Origin: Vibrio splendidus
Lineage (GTDB): Bacteria; Pseudomonadota; Gammaproteobacteria; Enterobacterales; Vibrionaceae
DNA: 64,000 nucleotides
Assembly: GCF_024347615.1 (NCBI RefSeq)
Contig: NZ_AP025508.1
Coordinates: 1,116,001 to 1,180,000 of the forward strand
Direction: 5' to 3'
Shown here: piece by piece, positions 16,835-25,759 of the stretch
How the letters are laid out: each line of letters starts with the position of its first letter
Numbering within the stretch: the stretch's first letter is position 1
The notes under the pieces: model-generated
Databases searched by the model: none
Told to the model about the DNA's origin: nothing
Seen by the model: the letters and a program-made list of their open reading frames with translations, nothing else
Program-made: the position numbers and the translations under genes

Positions 16835-18130
16835 TTAAGCTTTTGCTGTTTCCGCTTTTTTGCTCTTGTCGAAAATGCCGCCTTTCAATGTTTCTGGTAG
16901 AGATAGCCACAGTAGACCAGCCAGAATCCATACGATTGGTGAACCCCACATTGCTGTTGCTAGGTCGCTGCGCTCTTGGATGAATACCAACACCATTGGA
17001 GCCCACATGCCGATGATACGACCACCGTGGAACAGAGCTGCACCGAAGCTACGTAGGTGAGCTGGGAACAACTCAGAGAAGTAGCCACCCCATACCGCAG
17101 AGGCAGACAGACCGAAGTTGTAGATAAGACCTAAGATAGCCAGCATGTTTAGGCTGCCGATCATCACGTCGCTTGGTGCTACGAAGAAGACTGAAGCCAT
17201 AACACCCGCAAGAATGAAACCAAACGCGTTCACTTTACGGCCGTATTTGTCGGCGATTGCACCCCACACCCAAGCCCCGAATAGAGAACCGAATGCTGAG
17301 ATAGAGAAAATGATGCCGATAGTTGAACCGTCGAATTGGCGAACTTCTTTCAGGTACGTTGTCACGAAGCCTGAGAAGAATTGGTAGCCATAGAAGTTAA
17401 GGCCAGCCAATAGTAGACAAGTGATGGTTAGCTTGCGGTAAGGTGCGCTTAGCATTTCACCCCAAGAACCTTTTTTCGCTGGTTTATTCGATGCTTCAGC
17501 CGCGGCTTGATCTTCTTCACCGTAAGCGATCACTTTCTTGTCGCTAGGCAGGATGAAGATCATCAGTGCAGCAGCAACTAGAGGAGGAATACCACCCACC
17601 CACATTAGGCTCTGCCAAGGTGCATCGATGCTAGAAATGAACGCCGCGTATGCACCCATTGCCATTAGGGCAACCGAGAACATCGAAGAAGCGAATGCCG
17701 TTAACTTACCGCGAACGCTTGGTGTGAATAGGCCGATCATCAGGCTTACTGCTACGGTGAAGTAACCACCTAAAGAAATACCGATGATGAAACGCATTGC
17801 TGCCCACATCGCGTAGTCAGTAAACATCATGTTGATGATGGTTGCGCCACCGTTAAGTGCAGTGATGACAATAAGAGTCGATTTCTTACCAAAGTTTGAT
17901 GCCACCCATGCACAGCTCAGAGCACCAATAAGTGCACCAACCGACTGCCATGTATAGAACTGAGCGGTATCCGCCAAGTTAATACCATCATACGCATCAA
18001 CGATGTATGGGCGTACGTAGTCAATAATTACAAAGTTATAACAATAGAAAAAGTAGCCAACTAGAATTGCAAGATAAGCAGCTACCCTTTGAATCATAGG
18101 AACTTCGCTCATGTGTTTTTTAGTAGTCAT
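16835..18130 (-). CDS. MFS transporter
   Basis: 431 residues with twelve hydrophobic helices in two halves. The loop 2-3 motif is seen as GALSCAWVASNFGKKSTL and the equivalent in the second half as GAWVWGAIADKYGRK. A cytoplasmic central loop (about 205-230) is rich in E, A and K. It resembles sugar-acid or aromatic-acid:H+ symporters of the AAHS/sialate type. It is first in a minus-strand operon with the SnoaL-like gene and then the porin, and a putative LacI operator lies about 150 bases upstream. The substrate is unknown. Confidence 0.87.
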   Translation of the reverse strand: MTTKKHMSEVPMIQRVAAYLAILVGYFFYCYNFVIIDYVRPYIVDAYDGINLADTAQFYTWQSVGALIGALSCAWVASNFGKKSTLIVITALNGGATIINMMFTDYAMWAAMRFIIGISLGGYFTVAVSLMIGLFTPSVRGKLTAFASSMFSVALMAMGAYAAFISSIDAPWQSLMWVGGIPPLVAAALMIFILPSDKKVIAYGEEDQAAAEASNKPAKKGSWGEMLSAPYRKLTITCLLLAGLNFYGYQFFSGFVTTYLKEVRQFDGSTIGIIFSISAFGSLFGAWVWGAIADKYGRKVNAFGFILAGVMASVFFVAPSDVMIGSLNMLAILGLIYNFGLSASAVWGGYFSELFPAHLRSFGAALFHGGRIIGMWAPMVLVFIQERSDLATAMWGSPIVWILAGLLWLSLPETLKGGIFDKSKKAETAKA

Positions 18131-18478
18131 GACCGATAAACCTTTATTTTTTATAGGGTGTTTTTAGTTTCGATTATTGTGTGGCGTTTATTGAATATCA
18201 CCACACCATCTTCATTTCGGGAGAGATAATAGAATTTTTGTGGTTATTAGATCCGTGATCAAAGTCAATTTTAAAATGAGTGCGTACCCATTTTATGCAT
18301 TTTAGTGATCTTGATCTCATTAGATCGTTGTTTTGGGACTTTTTGGCCATTTAGAGTGTTTAATTATCTATCTTAGTGACAATACTCACACTTATTGTGG
18401 GTTTTTGAGGGAAAATATACATTTTTGAGTACTATTGTCGGCGAATGAATTGCGAAATATAATAAACGGAATCTAAAA
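18131..18478. other. Divergent promoter region of the MFS and symporter operons
   Basis: 348 bases, AT-rich, with no gene. It contains one whole LacI-type operator (18274-18293) and the beginning of another at 18477. A TGAGTAC half-site lies near 18426. Confidence 0.6.
18274..18293. promoter_or_regulatory. Putative LacI-family operator O2
   Basis: AAATGAGTGCGTACCCATTT, an imperfect palindrome whose reverse complement carries TGGGTACGCACTCA, close to the lacI-proximal site. Confidence 0.72.
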
Positions 18479-18496
18479 ATGGTTACGTACTCAAGT
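18477..18496. promoter_or_regulatory. Putative LacI-family operator O3 overlapping a start codon
   Basis: AAATGGTTACGTACTCAAGT, nearly the same as the reverse complement of O2. The ATG of the symporter gene (18479) is inside it. Confidence 0.65.
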
Positions 18497-20020
18497 TTTG
18501 TGGTTATTGCTCTTTATGTACTAACTACTCTATTTATCAGTTACTTAGTGAATAAGCGTTATAGCGTTGGTGGCGATTTCTCAACGGGCGGAAAACAATT
18601 TGGTTGGTTTACGGCAGGTGTGTCGATTCTTGCCACCTACATCAGCGCAATGACGTTCGTGGGCATGCCGGGCTGGGTTTATAGCTCAGGCATGGAAGCG
18701 ATGAGCGTCCATTTGAATTATCCAATAGTGATCTTTTTCGCTGTGGTTTTCTTTGTCCCGGTGTTTTACAAACTCGGCCTGACTTCGATTTATGAATACC
18801 TAGAGCACCGCTTTGGCGTTGTTGCTCGCACGATCAACTCTATCGTGTTTATTGTGGTTCAGTGTATTTCGGCTGGGGTAATTTTGTATGCAGTTGCACT
18901 GATCTTGGTGCAAGTGTTGCCGGTGAGTATCTCCGAGGCGATCATCTACATCAGTTTGTTTACCGCTTTGTATACTTATGCGGGGGGGATCTCAACCGTC
19001 ATATGGACAGACATGTTGCAGTCGGCGGTATTGATCATCGGCAGTATTGCTATTTTTGCCTTATTGCTAATGAAGATTGATGCAGGTGAGGTGTTGTCTC
19101 CTGAACATCTAAACATCATCAATCTCGATTTCGACTTGGGAGTTGATACTACATTGTGGGCGGGTGTGGTTGCCGTGAGCTTCTTACATCTAAGTGTGTA
19201 TGGTACTAACCAACTGATTATTCAAAGAACGTTGGCAACAAAGAACGTAAAGACAGCACAAAAATCGATGCTGCTTTGTGGTTACGGCGCGTTCTTTATT
19301 TATCTGTTTTTCTCGGTAATGGGCGTTCTATTGAGTGTCTTTTATCAAGAGCAAAGCTTTGAAAACAGCAACGAAGTAATTCTCGATTTTGTGTTTAACC
19401 ATACCAACCCAATCATTGTTGGTTTGGTGATTTCCGCACTCTCAGCAGCAGCGATGTCGACCTTGGATTCGACTTATAACTCAATGGCGACAGTCGCAAC
19501 GTTCGATTTCTATAAGCGCTTTTTCCGTAAGAAAGCCTCTGATGCACATTACGAATCGGTAGCCCGAAAAATGAGCCTTGTTGCTGCAGCGTCGGTTGTT
19601 GTTCCTGCATTACTGGCGGTTTCTAATGAATCAGTGCTTAAAACTATTGCGAGCCTGACCTCCATTTTTGTCGGTATTCGTCTTGGCTCTTTCATCCTGG
19701 GTTTGTTCTTCAAACAAGCTAATGAGAAAGGGGTGATTGCAGGCAGTATCGGCAGTGTGGCCGTCGTATTCATCGCTAAATACAGCGGCATAGCTTGGCC
19801 TTGGTTTGCCTTGATTGGCACCGTGGTTTTCTTGGTGTTAGGCGTTGTTGTGAGTCGTTTCTGGGGAGAAGTAACCGAGCAACAAAATGAATTTATAGCC
19901 AAACAAAAGCATTTGTTTGCAAAGCCTACCGCGAGTCATTACGGCTTGTTGGTGTTCGCTGTTGTGACGATTGCTGCTTGTACTGTTATCCCTGATTGGC
20001 TTTATGCCGCTCTTTCTTAA
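18479..20020 (+). CDS. Sodium:solute symporter (SSS family)
   Basis: 513 residues with about 13 hydrophobic helices. The core motifs of the SSS family are visible: GGKQFGWFTAGVSILATYISAMTFVG (helix 2 region), YEYLEHRFG, the helix 8 stretch ALSAAAMSTLDSTYNS. It imports a small organic solute with Na+. The serine dehydratase gene follows in the same direction 26 bases later, so a serine or related amino-acid substrate is plausible. A LacI-type operator covers the start codon. Confidence 0.87.
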   Translation: MVTYSSFVVIALYVLTTLFISYLVNKRYSVGGDFSTGGKQFGWFTAGVSILATYISAMTFVGMPGWVYSSGMEAMSVHLNYPIVIFFAVVFFVPVFYKLGLTSIYEYLEHRFGVVARTINSIVFIVVQCISAGVILYAVALILVQVLPVSISEAIIYISLFTALYTYAGGISTVIWTDMLQSAVLIIGSIAIFALLLMKIDAGEVLSPEHLNIINLDFDLGVDTTLWAGVVAVSFLHLSVYGTNQLIIQRTLATKNVKTAQKSMLLCGYGAFFIYLFFSVMGVLLSVFYQEQSFENSNEVILDFVFNHTNPIIVGLVISALSAAAMSTLDSTYNSMATVATFDFYKRFFRKKASDAHYESVARKMSLVAAASVVVPALLAVSNESVLKTIASLTSIFVGIRLGSFILGLFFKQANEKGVIAGSIGSVAVVFIAKYSGIAWPWFALIGTVVFLVLGVVVSRFWGEVTEQQNEFIAKQKHLFAKPTASHYGLLVFAVVTIAACTVIPDWLYAALS

Positions 20021-20046
20021 TTGACCGATTTTTTACTGGTATATCT

Positions 20047-21417
20047 ATGTTATCGATCTTTGATATCTACAAAATTGGTGTTGGGCCATCGAGCTCTCAC
20101 ACCAACGGCCCAATGATTGCGGGTTTTCATTTCACACAATTAATCGCTGATAGAATCGCAGATGTGACGCGTGTTCAGGTGGATTTATACGGTTCTTTGT
20201 CATTGACTGGCATAGGTCACCACACCGACGGAGCAACCATCTTGGGTTTGCTTGGAAATAAGCCAGACACGATTAAGAACACCAGCGCTAATGAAGCGAT
20301 GCGTCTTGCTATCAACAGTGGTGAAATGCAACTGAGTGGCAGTCACACCATTGGCTTTAATTACCAAACCGACATGTTGTTCCACGAAGACAATCTGCCT
20401 CTACATGAAAATGGCATGATGATTACCGCGTTTGACCAAAGTGGAAGCGTAATTGTTGATGAAACTTACTATTCGATTGGCGGCGGTTTTATCGCAACCG
20501 CGGATGAACTGCAGAATGGCACTCAAACCCAAGCCGTAGAAGTCCCTTTCCCATTCAAAAATGCCGATGAAATGCTGAGAAAAGCAGAAGACAGCGGCAT
20601 GAGCTTGGGTGGCATGATTCTGAAAAATGAATCGGCTTTCCAAGGCGAGGATGTTATCTCAGAAAAGGCCGATCAAATCTGGCGAGTGATGACTCGTTGT
20701 ATGGAGCGTGGCTTTGAAACCGAAGGCATTCTTGATGGTGGTTTGAACGTGACTCGTCGTGCGCCAAACTTGTTGAAGAAGCTTGAAGCGAATGCGGCCG
20801 TTGAAAACGATCCAATGGAAATCATGGATTGGATTAACTTGTTCGCCTTTGCGGTGAGTGAAGAAAATGCGGCTGGTGGCCAAGTGGTGACATCACCCAC
20901 TAATGGTGCCGCGGGCGTTATTCCAGCCGTATTGATGTATTACCATCGCTTCATTAAAGAATTGGATACTAAGCAGTTAAAAGACTTCTTAGCTGTATCG
21001 GGCGCGATTGGTATTTTGTACAAAACCAACGCTTCTATTTCTGGTGCGGAAGTAGGGTGCCAAGGTGAAGTGGGCGTATCGTCTTCTATGGCGGCAGCGG
21101 GTTTAACGGCACTACGCGGCGGCAGTAACGAGCAGATTTGTATTGCAGCAGAGATTGCGATGGAACACTCATTGGGTATGACATGTGACCCGATTGGTGG
21201 CTTGGTACAAGTGCCATGTATTGAACGAAATGCGATGGGCTCGATGAAAGCGATTAATGCTTCGCGAATGGCACTCAAACATAACAGCAAAAGCCTGATT
21301 TCATTGGACAAAGTGATCGCCACTATGTATCAGACAGGTAAAGACATGAATAAGAAGTATCGTGAAACGTCTCTAGGTGGTTTGGCGCTGATTCATTTAG
21401 CTCACCCTTGTGAATAA
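20047..21417 (+). CDS. sdaA: L-serine ammonia-lyase (L-serine dehydratase), single-chain iron-sulfur type
   Basis: 456 residues. The beta domain begins MLSIFDIYKIGVGPSSSHT, the exact family opening, and the alpha domain carries GGQVVTSPTNGAAGVIPA and cysteines in SGAEVGCQGEVG, MTCDPIGG and VPCIERN that hold the 4Fe-4S cluster. It deaminates L-serine to pyruvate and ammonia. The start at 20047 is used because the family N-terminus begins there, although the Shine-Dalgarno is weak; the frame is open upstream into the symporter gene. It is coupled to the symporter, and a strong terminator ends the operon. Confidence 0.93.
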   Translation: MLSIFDIYKIGVGPSSSHTNGPMIAGFHFTQLIADRIADVTRVQVDLYGSLSLTGIGHHTDGATILGLLGNKPDTIKNTSANEAMRLAINSGEMQLSGSHTIGFNYQTDMLFHEDNLPLHENGMMITAFDQSGSVIVDETYYSIGGGFIATADELQNGTQTQAVEVPFPFKNADEMLRKAEDSGMSLGGMILKNESAFQGEDVISEKADQIWRVMTRCMERGFETEGILDGGLNVTRRAPNLLKKLEANAAVENDPMEIMDWINLFAFAVSEENAAGGQVVTSPTNGAAGVIPAVLMYYHRFIKELDTKQLKDFLAVSGAIGILYKTNASISGAEVGCQGEVGVSSSMAAAGLTALRGGSNEQICIAAEIAMEHSLGMTCDPIGGLVQVPCIERNAMGSMKAINASRMALKHNSKSLISLDKVIATMYQTGKDMNKKYRETSLGGLALIHLAHPCE

Positions 21418-21452
21418 CAAGCGTAAATAAACGATATCTGTTTCAAAATAAC

Positions 21453-21503
21453 AAAGCCCAGCCCCTAAGTTTTAGAAATCTAGGGAGCTGGGCTTTTATT
21501 TTG
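21453..21503 (+). terminator. Terminator after sdaA
   Basis: AAAGCCCAGC (21453-21462) / GCTGGGCTTT (21487-21496), with an inner CCCTA/TAGGG pairing, followed by TTATTTTG. Confidence 0.85.
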
Positions 21504-21534
21504 CTTAAAGAAAAGGGCTGTCAGGAGAAGTGAA

Positions 21535-22020
21535 CTAGTCCCTAAGAGGCAACTTATAGCTGTTTTTCAACTCTTTAACCGAGATATTCGACTGAATCGC
21601 ACTCACGCCTTTGACTCGTCTGATCGAGCTAATACGCTCAAAGTACTCTTCTAAATCTTTCGCTAGCACTTGAATCATATAGTCGGCACCACCTGCAATG
21701 CAGTGACACATAGGAATCCAATCGGTTACTTCGACAAACTCTTCGAACGGTTCCGTGTTTTCAACCTCGTGGTTGCCCAGTGTCACTAGCGTAAAGCCTG
21801 CAACATGAAAGCCTAATTTCTTGCGATTCAGCTTAGCGGCGTAACCATCGATATAGCCCGTCTCTTCCATGCGTTTCCAACGGCGCCAGCATGGGGTTTC
21901 GCTGAGGTTAACCTTTTCCGCGAGCTTGCTGTTGCTCATGCGTCCGTCTTGTTGGATATGTTCTAAGATGGCGATATCTGTGTCATCTAACACTTCTTTG
22001 GTGGATTCTTTCTGTTTCAT
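21535..22020 (-). CDS. Lrp/AsnC-family transcriptional regulator
   Basis: 161 residues. The helix-turn-helix (about 14-55: LDDTDIAILEHIQQDGRMSNSKLAEKVNLSETPCWRRWKRME) is followed by the alpha-beta RAM domain (VAGFTLVTLGNHE, CHCIAGGADYMIQV). It is divergent from a LysE-type exporter, the standard pairing in which the regulator senses an amino acid and induces its export. Convergent with sdaA. Confidence 0.9.
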   Translation of the reverse strand: MKQKESTKEVLDDTDIAILEHIQQDGRMSNSKLAEKVNLSETPCWRRWKRMEETGYIDGYAAKLNRKKLGFHVAGFTLVTLGNHEVENTEPFEEFVEVTDWIPMCHCIAGGADYMIQVLAKDLEEYFERISSIRRVKGVSAIQSNISVKELKNSYKLPLRD

Positions 22021-22142
22021 GGTGTTTTTAGAAAAGTCTTGCTCAAGTTTGGATTAATATTAGCCTATATAGCAATTTAATTCCTAGTCGAATCTGTAAA
22101 CTCTCTCCGTATAAATACTTTACTTATTAGGAGTGAGAGGAA

Positions 22143-22742
22143 ATGAGCTCTCAATTAATGCTGGCGTTCTTGCTATTTTCAACATCAATTGCAATTACCC
22201 CTGGGGCAGGCAATATCGCATTACTTGGGATTTCAAGTCGTTATGGGTTTGCTGCGACTTTACCTTTTATCTCTGGAAACGCTGTTGGCATCATCATCGT
22301 ACTGGCCGGTTCCAGTGTCGGTTTGGTGAGCCTATTTACCCTTTATCCAGAGCTATACAACATTTTGAAATACGCTGGTGCGGCTTATTTGCTGTTCATG
22401 GCGTGGTCGATTGCTAACATGCAAATCGAAGAAAGCACCACAGATAAACGTTCAGGTTTTATGTCAGGTGTGTTGGTGCAGGTGTTAAATCCTAAAGGTT
22501 GGATAGCGTCATTAACCGTGTTTTCGCAATTCATTACTCCGAATGCAGATTACTTGATTCAAGTAGTGACCATTATCGCGGGTATGGTGATTACCGGTGT
22601 GCCGTGCATGTTGGTGTGGGCGTATTGCGGCACCATGCTGAAAAAATTACTGCAATCACCAAAACAGATGATGTTTGTGAACCGTTGCTTGGGTGGAAGC
22701 TTAGCGATGGTGGTTGCCTTTATGCTTTATCAACCAGCATAA
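22143..22742 (+). CDS. LysE/RhtB-family amino-acid exporter
   Basis: 199 residues with six hydrophobic helices. The N-terminal TPGAGNIALLGISSRYGFAA is the RhtB/LysE signature region, and VQVLNPKGWIASLTVFSQF is the second conserved stretch. It probably exports a neutral amino acid or derivative. AGGAGTGAGAGG precedes the ATG. The divergent Lrp-type gene is its probable activator. Confidence 0.9.
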   Translation: MSSQLMLAFLLFSTSIAITPGAGNIALLGISSRYGFAATLPFISGNAVGIIIVLAGSSVGLVSLFTLYPELYNILKYAGAAYLLFMAWSIANMQIEESTTDKRSGFMSGVLVQVLNPKGWIASLTVFSQFITPNADYLIQVVTIIAGMVITGVPCMLVWAYCGTMLKKLLQSPKQMMFVNRCLGGSLAMVVAFMLYQPA

Positions 22743-22754
22743 AGCGTCTCCACA

Positions 22755-22790
22755 AATAAAAAAAACCACTCCTAAATCCATAGGAGTGGT
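22755..22790 (-). terminator. Minus-strand terminator downstream of ahpF
   Basis: ACCACTCCTA (22765-22774) / TAGGAGTGGT (22781-22790). On the minus strand it runs into at least seven T. It lies about 125 bases after the ahpF stop. Confidence 0.75.
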
Positions 22791-22879
22791 GTCTAAAAGT
22801 CGACTAAGTCGTTAACAGTAAAGAATTAAGTTAACAAATATTTAAGGAACTTGAGTTAAAAGCATTTATGCCTAGAAGC

Positions 22880-22907
22880 TTTTAAGTTTTAAGTTTTAAG
22901 TTTTAGG
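22880..22907. repeat. Heptamer tandem repeat (TTTTAAG)x4
   Basis: Four units, the last reading TTTTAGG, between ahpF and its terminator. Confidence 0.8.
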
Positions 22908-22915
22908 TTTAAAGG

Positions 22916-24508
22916 TTAAGCCGTTTCAGCCTCTTTAACTGGAGCTGAGTTACGGATTAGGTGGTCAAATGCGCCTAAACTTGCTTTCGCACCTTCACCC
23001 ATCGCAATGATGATCTGTTTGTAAGGTACGGTTGTTACATCACCCGCCGCAAACACACCTTTCATCGATGTTGCGCCATGAGCGTTAATTTCAATTTCAC
23101 CGCGTGGTGACAGCTCAACTTTCGAACCCTTCAACCATTCGCTGTTTGGCATTAGGCCGATTTGAACAAAGATACCCGCGAGTTCGATCTGTTTAAGTTC
23201 ATCCGTATTGCGGTCTTTGTATTCCAGACCGGTTACACGGTTTCCATCACCAATCACTTGTGTGGTTTGTGCCATCTTGATGATTTCGATGTTTGGTGTT
23301 GCGTTTGCTTTGTCGATAAGCACTTGGTCGGCACGCAATGTGTCTGCAAATTCAAGTACGGTTACGTGTTCAACGATACCCGCTAAATCAATTGCCGCTT
23401 CAATGCCTGAGTTACCACCACCAATAACCGCTGTTTTCTTACCTTTGAATAAAGGGCCGTCACAGTGTGGGCAGTAAGCGACGCCTTTGTTGCGGTAGTC
23501 TTGCTCACCCGGAACGTTCATTTCACGCCAGCGAGCACCAGTACTTGTGATAACCGTGCGAGATCGTAATGTTGCGCCGCTCTCTAGCTCAACGTGGATG
23601 TAACCGTCTTCTGTGTCTTCGGCTGCGATGATGTTCGCAGCGCGCTGCTCAGTCATTATCTCAACACCGTACTCTTTTACGTGCTCTTCAAGGCTAGCGA
23701 CTAGCTTAGGACCTGTCGTCGCTTTCACGGAGATAAAGTTCTCAATCGCCATCGTATCCATCACTTGGCCACCGAATCGGTCTGCAACCACACCGGTACG
23801 AATGCCTTTACGTGCTGCGTAGATAGCCGCTGAAGATCCCGCAGGGCCACCACCGACAACCAATACATCAAACGGTGCTTGTTCGTTTAGGTTGGCCGCT
23901 TTCTTTTCTGCTGCGCCTGAATCGACTTTGTTGAGGATTTCTGCCAGAGACATACGACCTTGACCAAATAGCTCACCATTAACGAACACGCTTGGTACTG
24001 CCATGATGTCGCGAGACTTCACTTCGTCTTGGAATGCTGCGCCATCAATCATCGTTGTCTTAACCAGAGGGTTAATCGCCGACATCATGTTGAAGGCTTG
24101 AACCACCTCTGGACAGTTTTGGCACGATAGAGAGATGAAAATTTCTACATTAAGCTCTTGATCGAGTTCTTTAATTTGCTCGATTACGTCCGCTTCAAGC
24201 TTGATAGGGTGACCACCACTATGAAGCAGTGCTAGAACCAGTGACGTAAATTCGTGACCCATTGGCAAACCGGCAAAACCGATCGCGGTGCCTTTCTCTT
24301 GGTTTACTACCTGCATGATAGGGCGGCGAGTGCTTGCGCTATCATCTCGAACTACTTCAATTTTGTCGGTGAGAGAGGCGATATCATTCGCCAGATCTTG
24401 AAGTTTGTTCGCGGTGTCGCTGTCATCTAGGCTAAGGACTAACTGAACATTGGTTTTTAGGTTTTCTAGGTATGCTTTTAGCTGCTGCTTCATTGCTTGA
24501 TCTAACAT
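22916..24508 (-). CDS. ahpF: Alkyl hydroperoxide reductase subunit F
   Basis: 530 residues, the usual AhpF length. The N-terminal tandem thioredoxin-like domain carries the CQNC redox pair, followed by an FAD-binding domain ([19 protein letters not shown]), a CPHCDGP redox pair, the NAD-binding [14 protein letters not shown] loop and the C-terminal FAD motif GVFAAGDVT. It passes electrons from NADH to AhpC. The start [11 protein letters not shown] at 24508 has AGCAGGC upstream; the longer reading frame adds 30 unrelated residues. It lies downstream of ahpC on the same strand. Confidence 0.97.
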   Translation of the reverse strand: MLDQAMKQQLKAYLENLKTNVQLVLSLDDSDTANKLQDLANDIASLTDKIEVVRDDSASTRRPIMQVVNQEKGTAIGFAGLPMGHEFTSLVLALLHSGGHPIKLEADVIEQIKELDQELNVEIFISLSCQNCPEVVQAFNMMSAINPLVKTTMIDGAAFQDEVKSRDIMAVPSVFVNGELFGQGRMSLAEILNKVDSGAAEKKAANLNEQAPFDVLVVGGGPAGSSAAIYAARKGIRTGVVADRFGGQVMDTMAIENFISVKATTGPKLVASLEEHVKEYGVEIMTEQRAANIIAAEDTEDGYIHVELESGATLRSRTVITSTGARWREMNVPGEQDYRNKGVAYCPHCDGPLFKGKKTAVIGGGNSGIEAAIDLAGIVEHVTVLEFADTLRADQVLIDKANATPNIEIIKMAQTTQVIGDGNRVTGLEYKDRNTDELKQIELAGIFVQIGLMPNSEWLKGSKVELSPRGEIEINAHGATSMKGVFAAGDVTTVPYKQIIIAMGEGAKASLGAFDHLIRNSAPVKEAETA

Positions 24509-24627
24509 AATCGTGCCTGCTCTTAAATTCTGTGTCTTGGTATTGACCAATACCTTCTTGCTGAAAAAGGAAAATAAAAAGGGGGCGCAAGTCGGCAAAT
24601 ATTGTGGTGTTGATGTTTTGAAAGGGT

Positions 24628-24666
24628 GGCGCGCAACTGCCCTTTAGGAGGGGGCCGAAGCGCGCC
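24628..24666 (-). other. GC-rich hairpin between ahpC and ahpF
   Basis: GGCGCGC (24628-24634) / GCGCGCC (24660-24666), with an inner CCCTTTAGGAGGGGG-type fold, no following T run. Probably an attenuating or stabilising structure in the ahpCF transcript. Confidence 0.6.
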
Positions 24667-24735
24667 TGTAGAACTGTTTAACTGTTCTGTTTTACTTGCT
24701 ATTTCTTAGCTGTTCTTGTTTGAACTAGGCTTAGA

Positions 24736-25293
24736 TTAAATCTTGCCTACTAGGTCTAGAGATGGCGCTAGAGTCTCTTCGCCTTCTTTCCATTTAGCTG
24801 GGCAAACTTCACCTGGGTGAGCGGCTACGTATTGCGCTGCTTTAACCTTGCGTAGTAGGTCTTCAGCGTCACGGCCGATACCTTCAGCAGTGATTTCCAT
24901 TGCTTGGATAACGCCTTCAGGGTCGATTAGGAACGTTGCACGGTCTGCAAGGCCCTGACCTTCACGCATAACGTTGAAGTTATTTGTGATGTTGCCTGTT
25001 TGGTCGCCTACCATGAAGTATTCGATAGTGCCGATTTTGTCAGAAGTATCGTGCCATGCTTTGTGAGAGAAGTGCGTATCAGTTGATACTGAGTAAACTT
25101 CTACGCCGCGAGATTGAAGCTCTGCGTATTTGTCTTGTAGGTCAACTAGCTCAGTTGGACATACAAACGTGAAGTCTGCTGGGTAGAAGAAGAATACAGC
25201 CCACTTGCCTTTAACGTCTTGCTCAGTGATTTCTACGAATTCGCCGTTTTTGAATGCTGTTGCGTTGAATGGTTTGATTTCTGTGTTGATCAT
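24736..25293 (-). CDS. ahpC: Alkyl hydroperoxide reductase subunit C (typical 2-Cys peroxiredoxin)
   Basis: 185 residues. The peroxidatic cysteine is C45 in [10 protein letters not shown] and the resolving cysteine is C164 in GEVCPAKW; the C-terminal tail contains the YF-less LDLVGKI end of bacterial AhpC. It reduces hydrogen peroxide and organic peroxides with AhpF. A well-matched OxyR-type binding site lies 86-122 bases upstream. Confidence 0.97.
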   Translation of the reverse strand: MINTEIKPFNATAFKNGEFVEITEQDVKGKWAVFFFYPADFTFVCPTELVDLQDKYAELQSRGVEVYSVSTDTHFSHKAWHDTSDKIGTIEYFMVGDQTGNITNNFNVMREGQGLADRATFLIDPEGVIQAMEITAEGIGRDAEDLLRKVKAAQYVAAHPGEVCPAKWKEGEETLAPSLDLVGKI

Positions 25294-25378
25294 GATTCGA
25301 CTCTCTTTCTAATTTGTAGTGTTTAACGCTATCCCGCGTCGATGGAGATATATTGCATTCGCACCGAAAATTAGTGAA

Positions 25379-25415
25379 ATCGGACATTTCTATAGATTCA
25401 ATAGGCAAATCCTAT
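25379..25415 (-). promoter_or_regulatory. OxyR-type binding site upstream of ahpC
   Basis: Four ATAG/CTAT elements with the canonical spacing: ATCG-N7-CTAT (25379-25393), N7 (25394-25400), ATAG-N7-CTAT (25401-25415), with one mismatch among 16 core bases. Toward ahpC there is an AT-rich possible -10 near 25347. Confidence 0.7.
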
Positions 25416-25629
25416 CTTCGAAAGGAAAGGACTATCGGTAAAAGCTATCAACAAAAACGATTAACAAAAGCCATCAAACATCAGCACCCCCAATTTGAGT
25501 AGCTATGCTTTTTAGGTTGTTCTCTATTTAGGTAAGCAGTATTTGGTTCAGTATCTATGTAGGTAAGGGGAAGTACGGTTTCTTTACGCGAGTTGAGTTG
25601 AGTTGTTATACCAATCTGTAAATAACAAA

Positions 25630-25660
25630 AAATTATCATTAATATAATTTATGATAATTT
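25630..25660. promoter_or_regulatory. Inverted repeat upstream of the VOC gene
   Basis: AAATTATCAT (25630-25639) and ATGATAATTT (25651-25660), perfect 10-bp arms around 11 AT-only bases, 100 bases before the VOC start. Confidence 0.45.
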
Positions 25661-25759
25661 CAGTTAATCGTCACATCTCCATATACTCTCTCCATCGAAA
25701 CGAAACATCGAAGCCAGTCTTCGAAACGCACAGAATTAAAAACGAATTTGGAGCAAGTT

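Larger units (their letters stand above)
25294..25759. other. Divergent intergenic region ahpC / VOC
   Basis: 466 bases without a supported gene. It contains the OxyR-type site, a triple AGTTG repeat near 25601, and a perfect 10-bp inverted repeat at 25630-25660. Confidence 0.6.

Noticed and set aside
22133..22417. A 94-residue frame overlapping lysE in another phase
   Set aside because: The LysE frame has family motifs and the ribosome site; this one is its shadow.
25630..25660. Possible Fur box
   Set aside because: The half-sites are in the reverse arrangement to the Fur consensus and the spacing is wrong.
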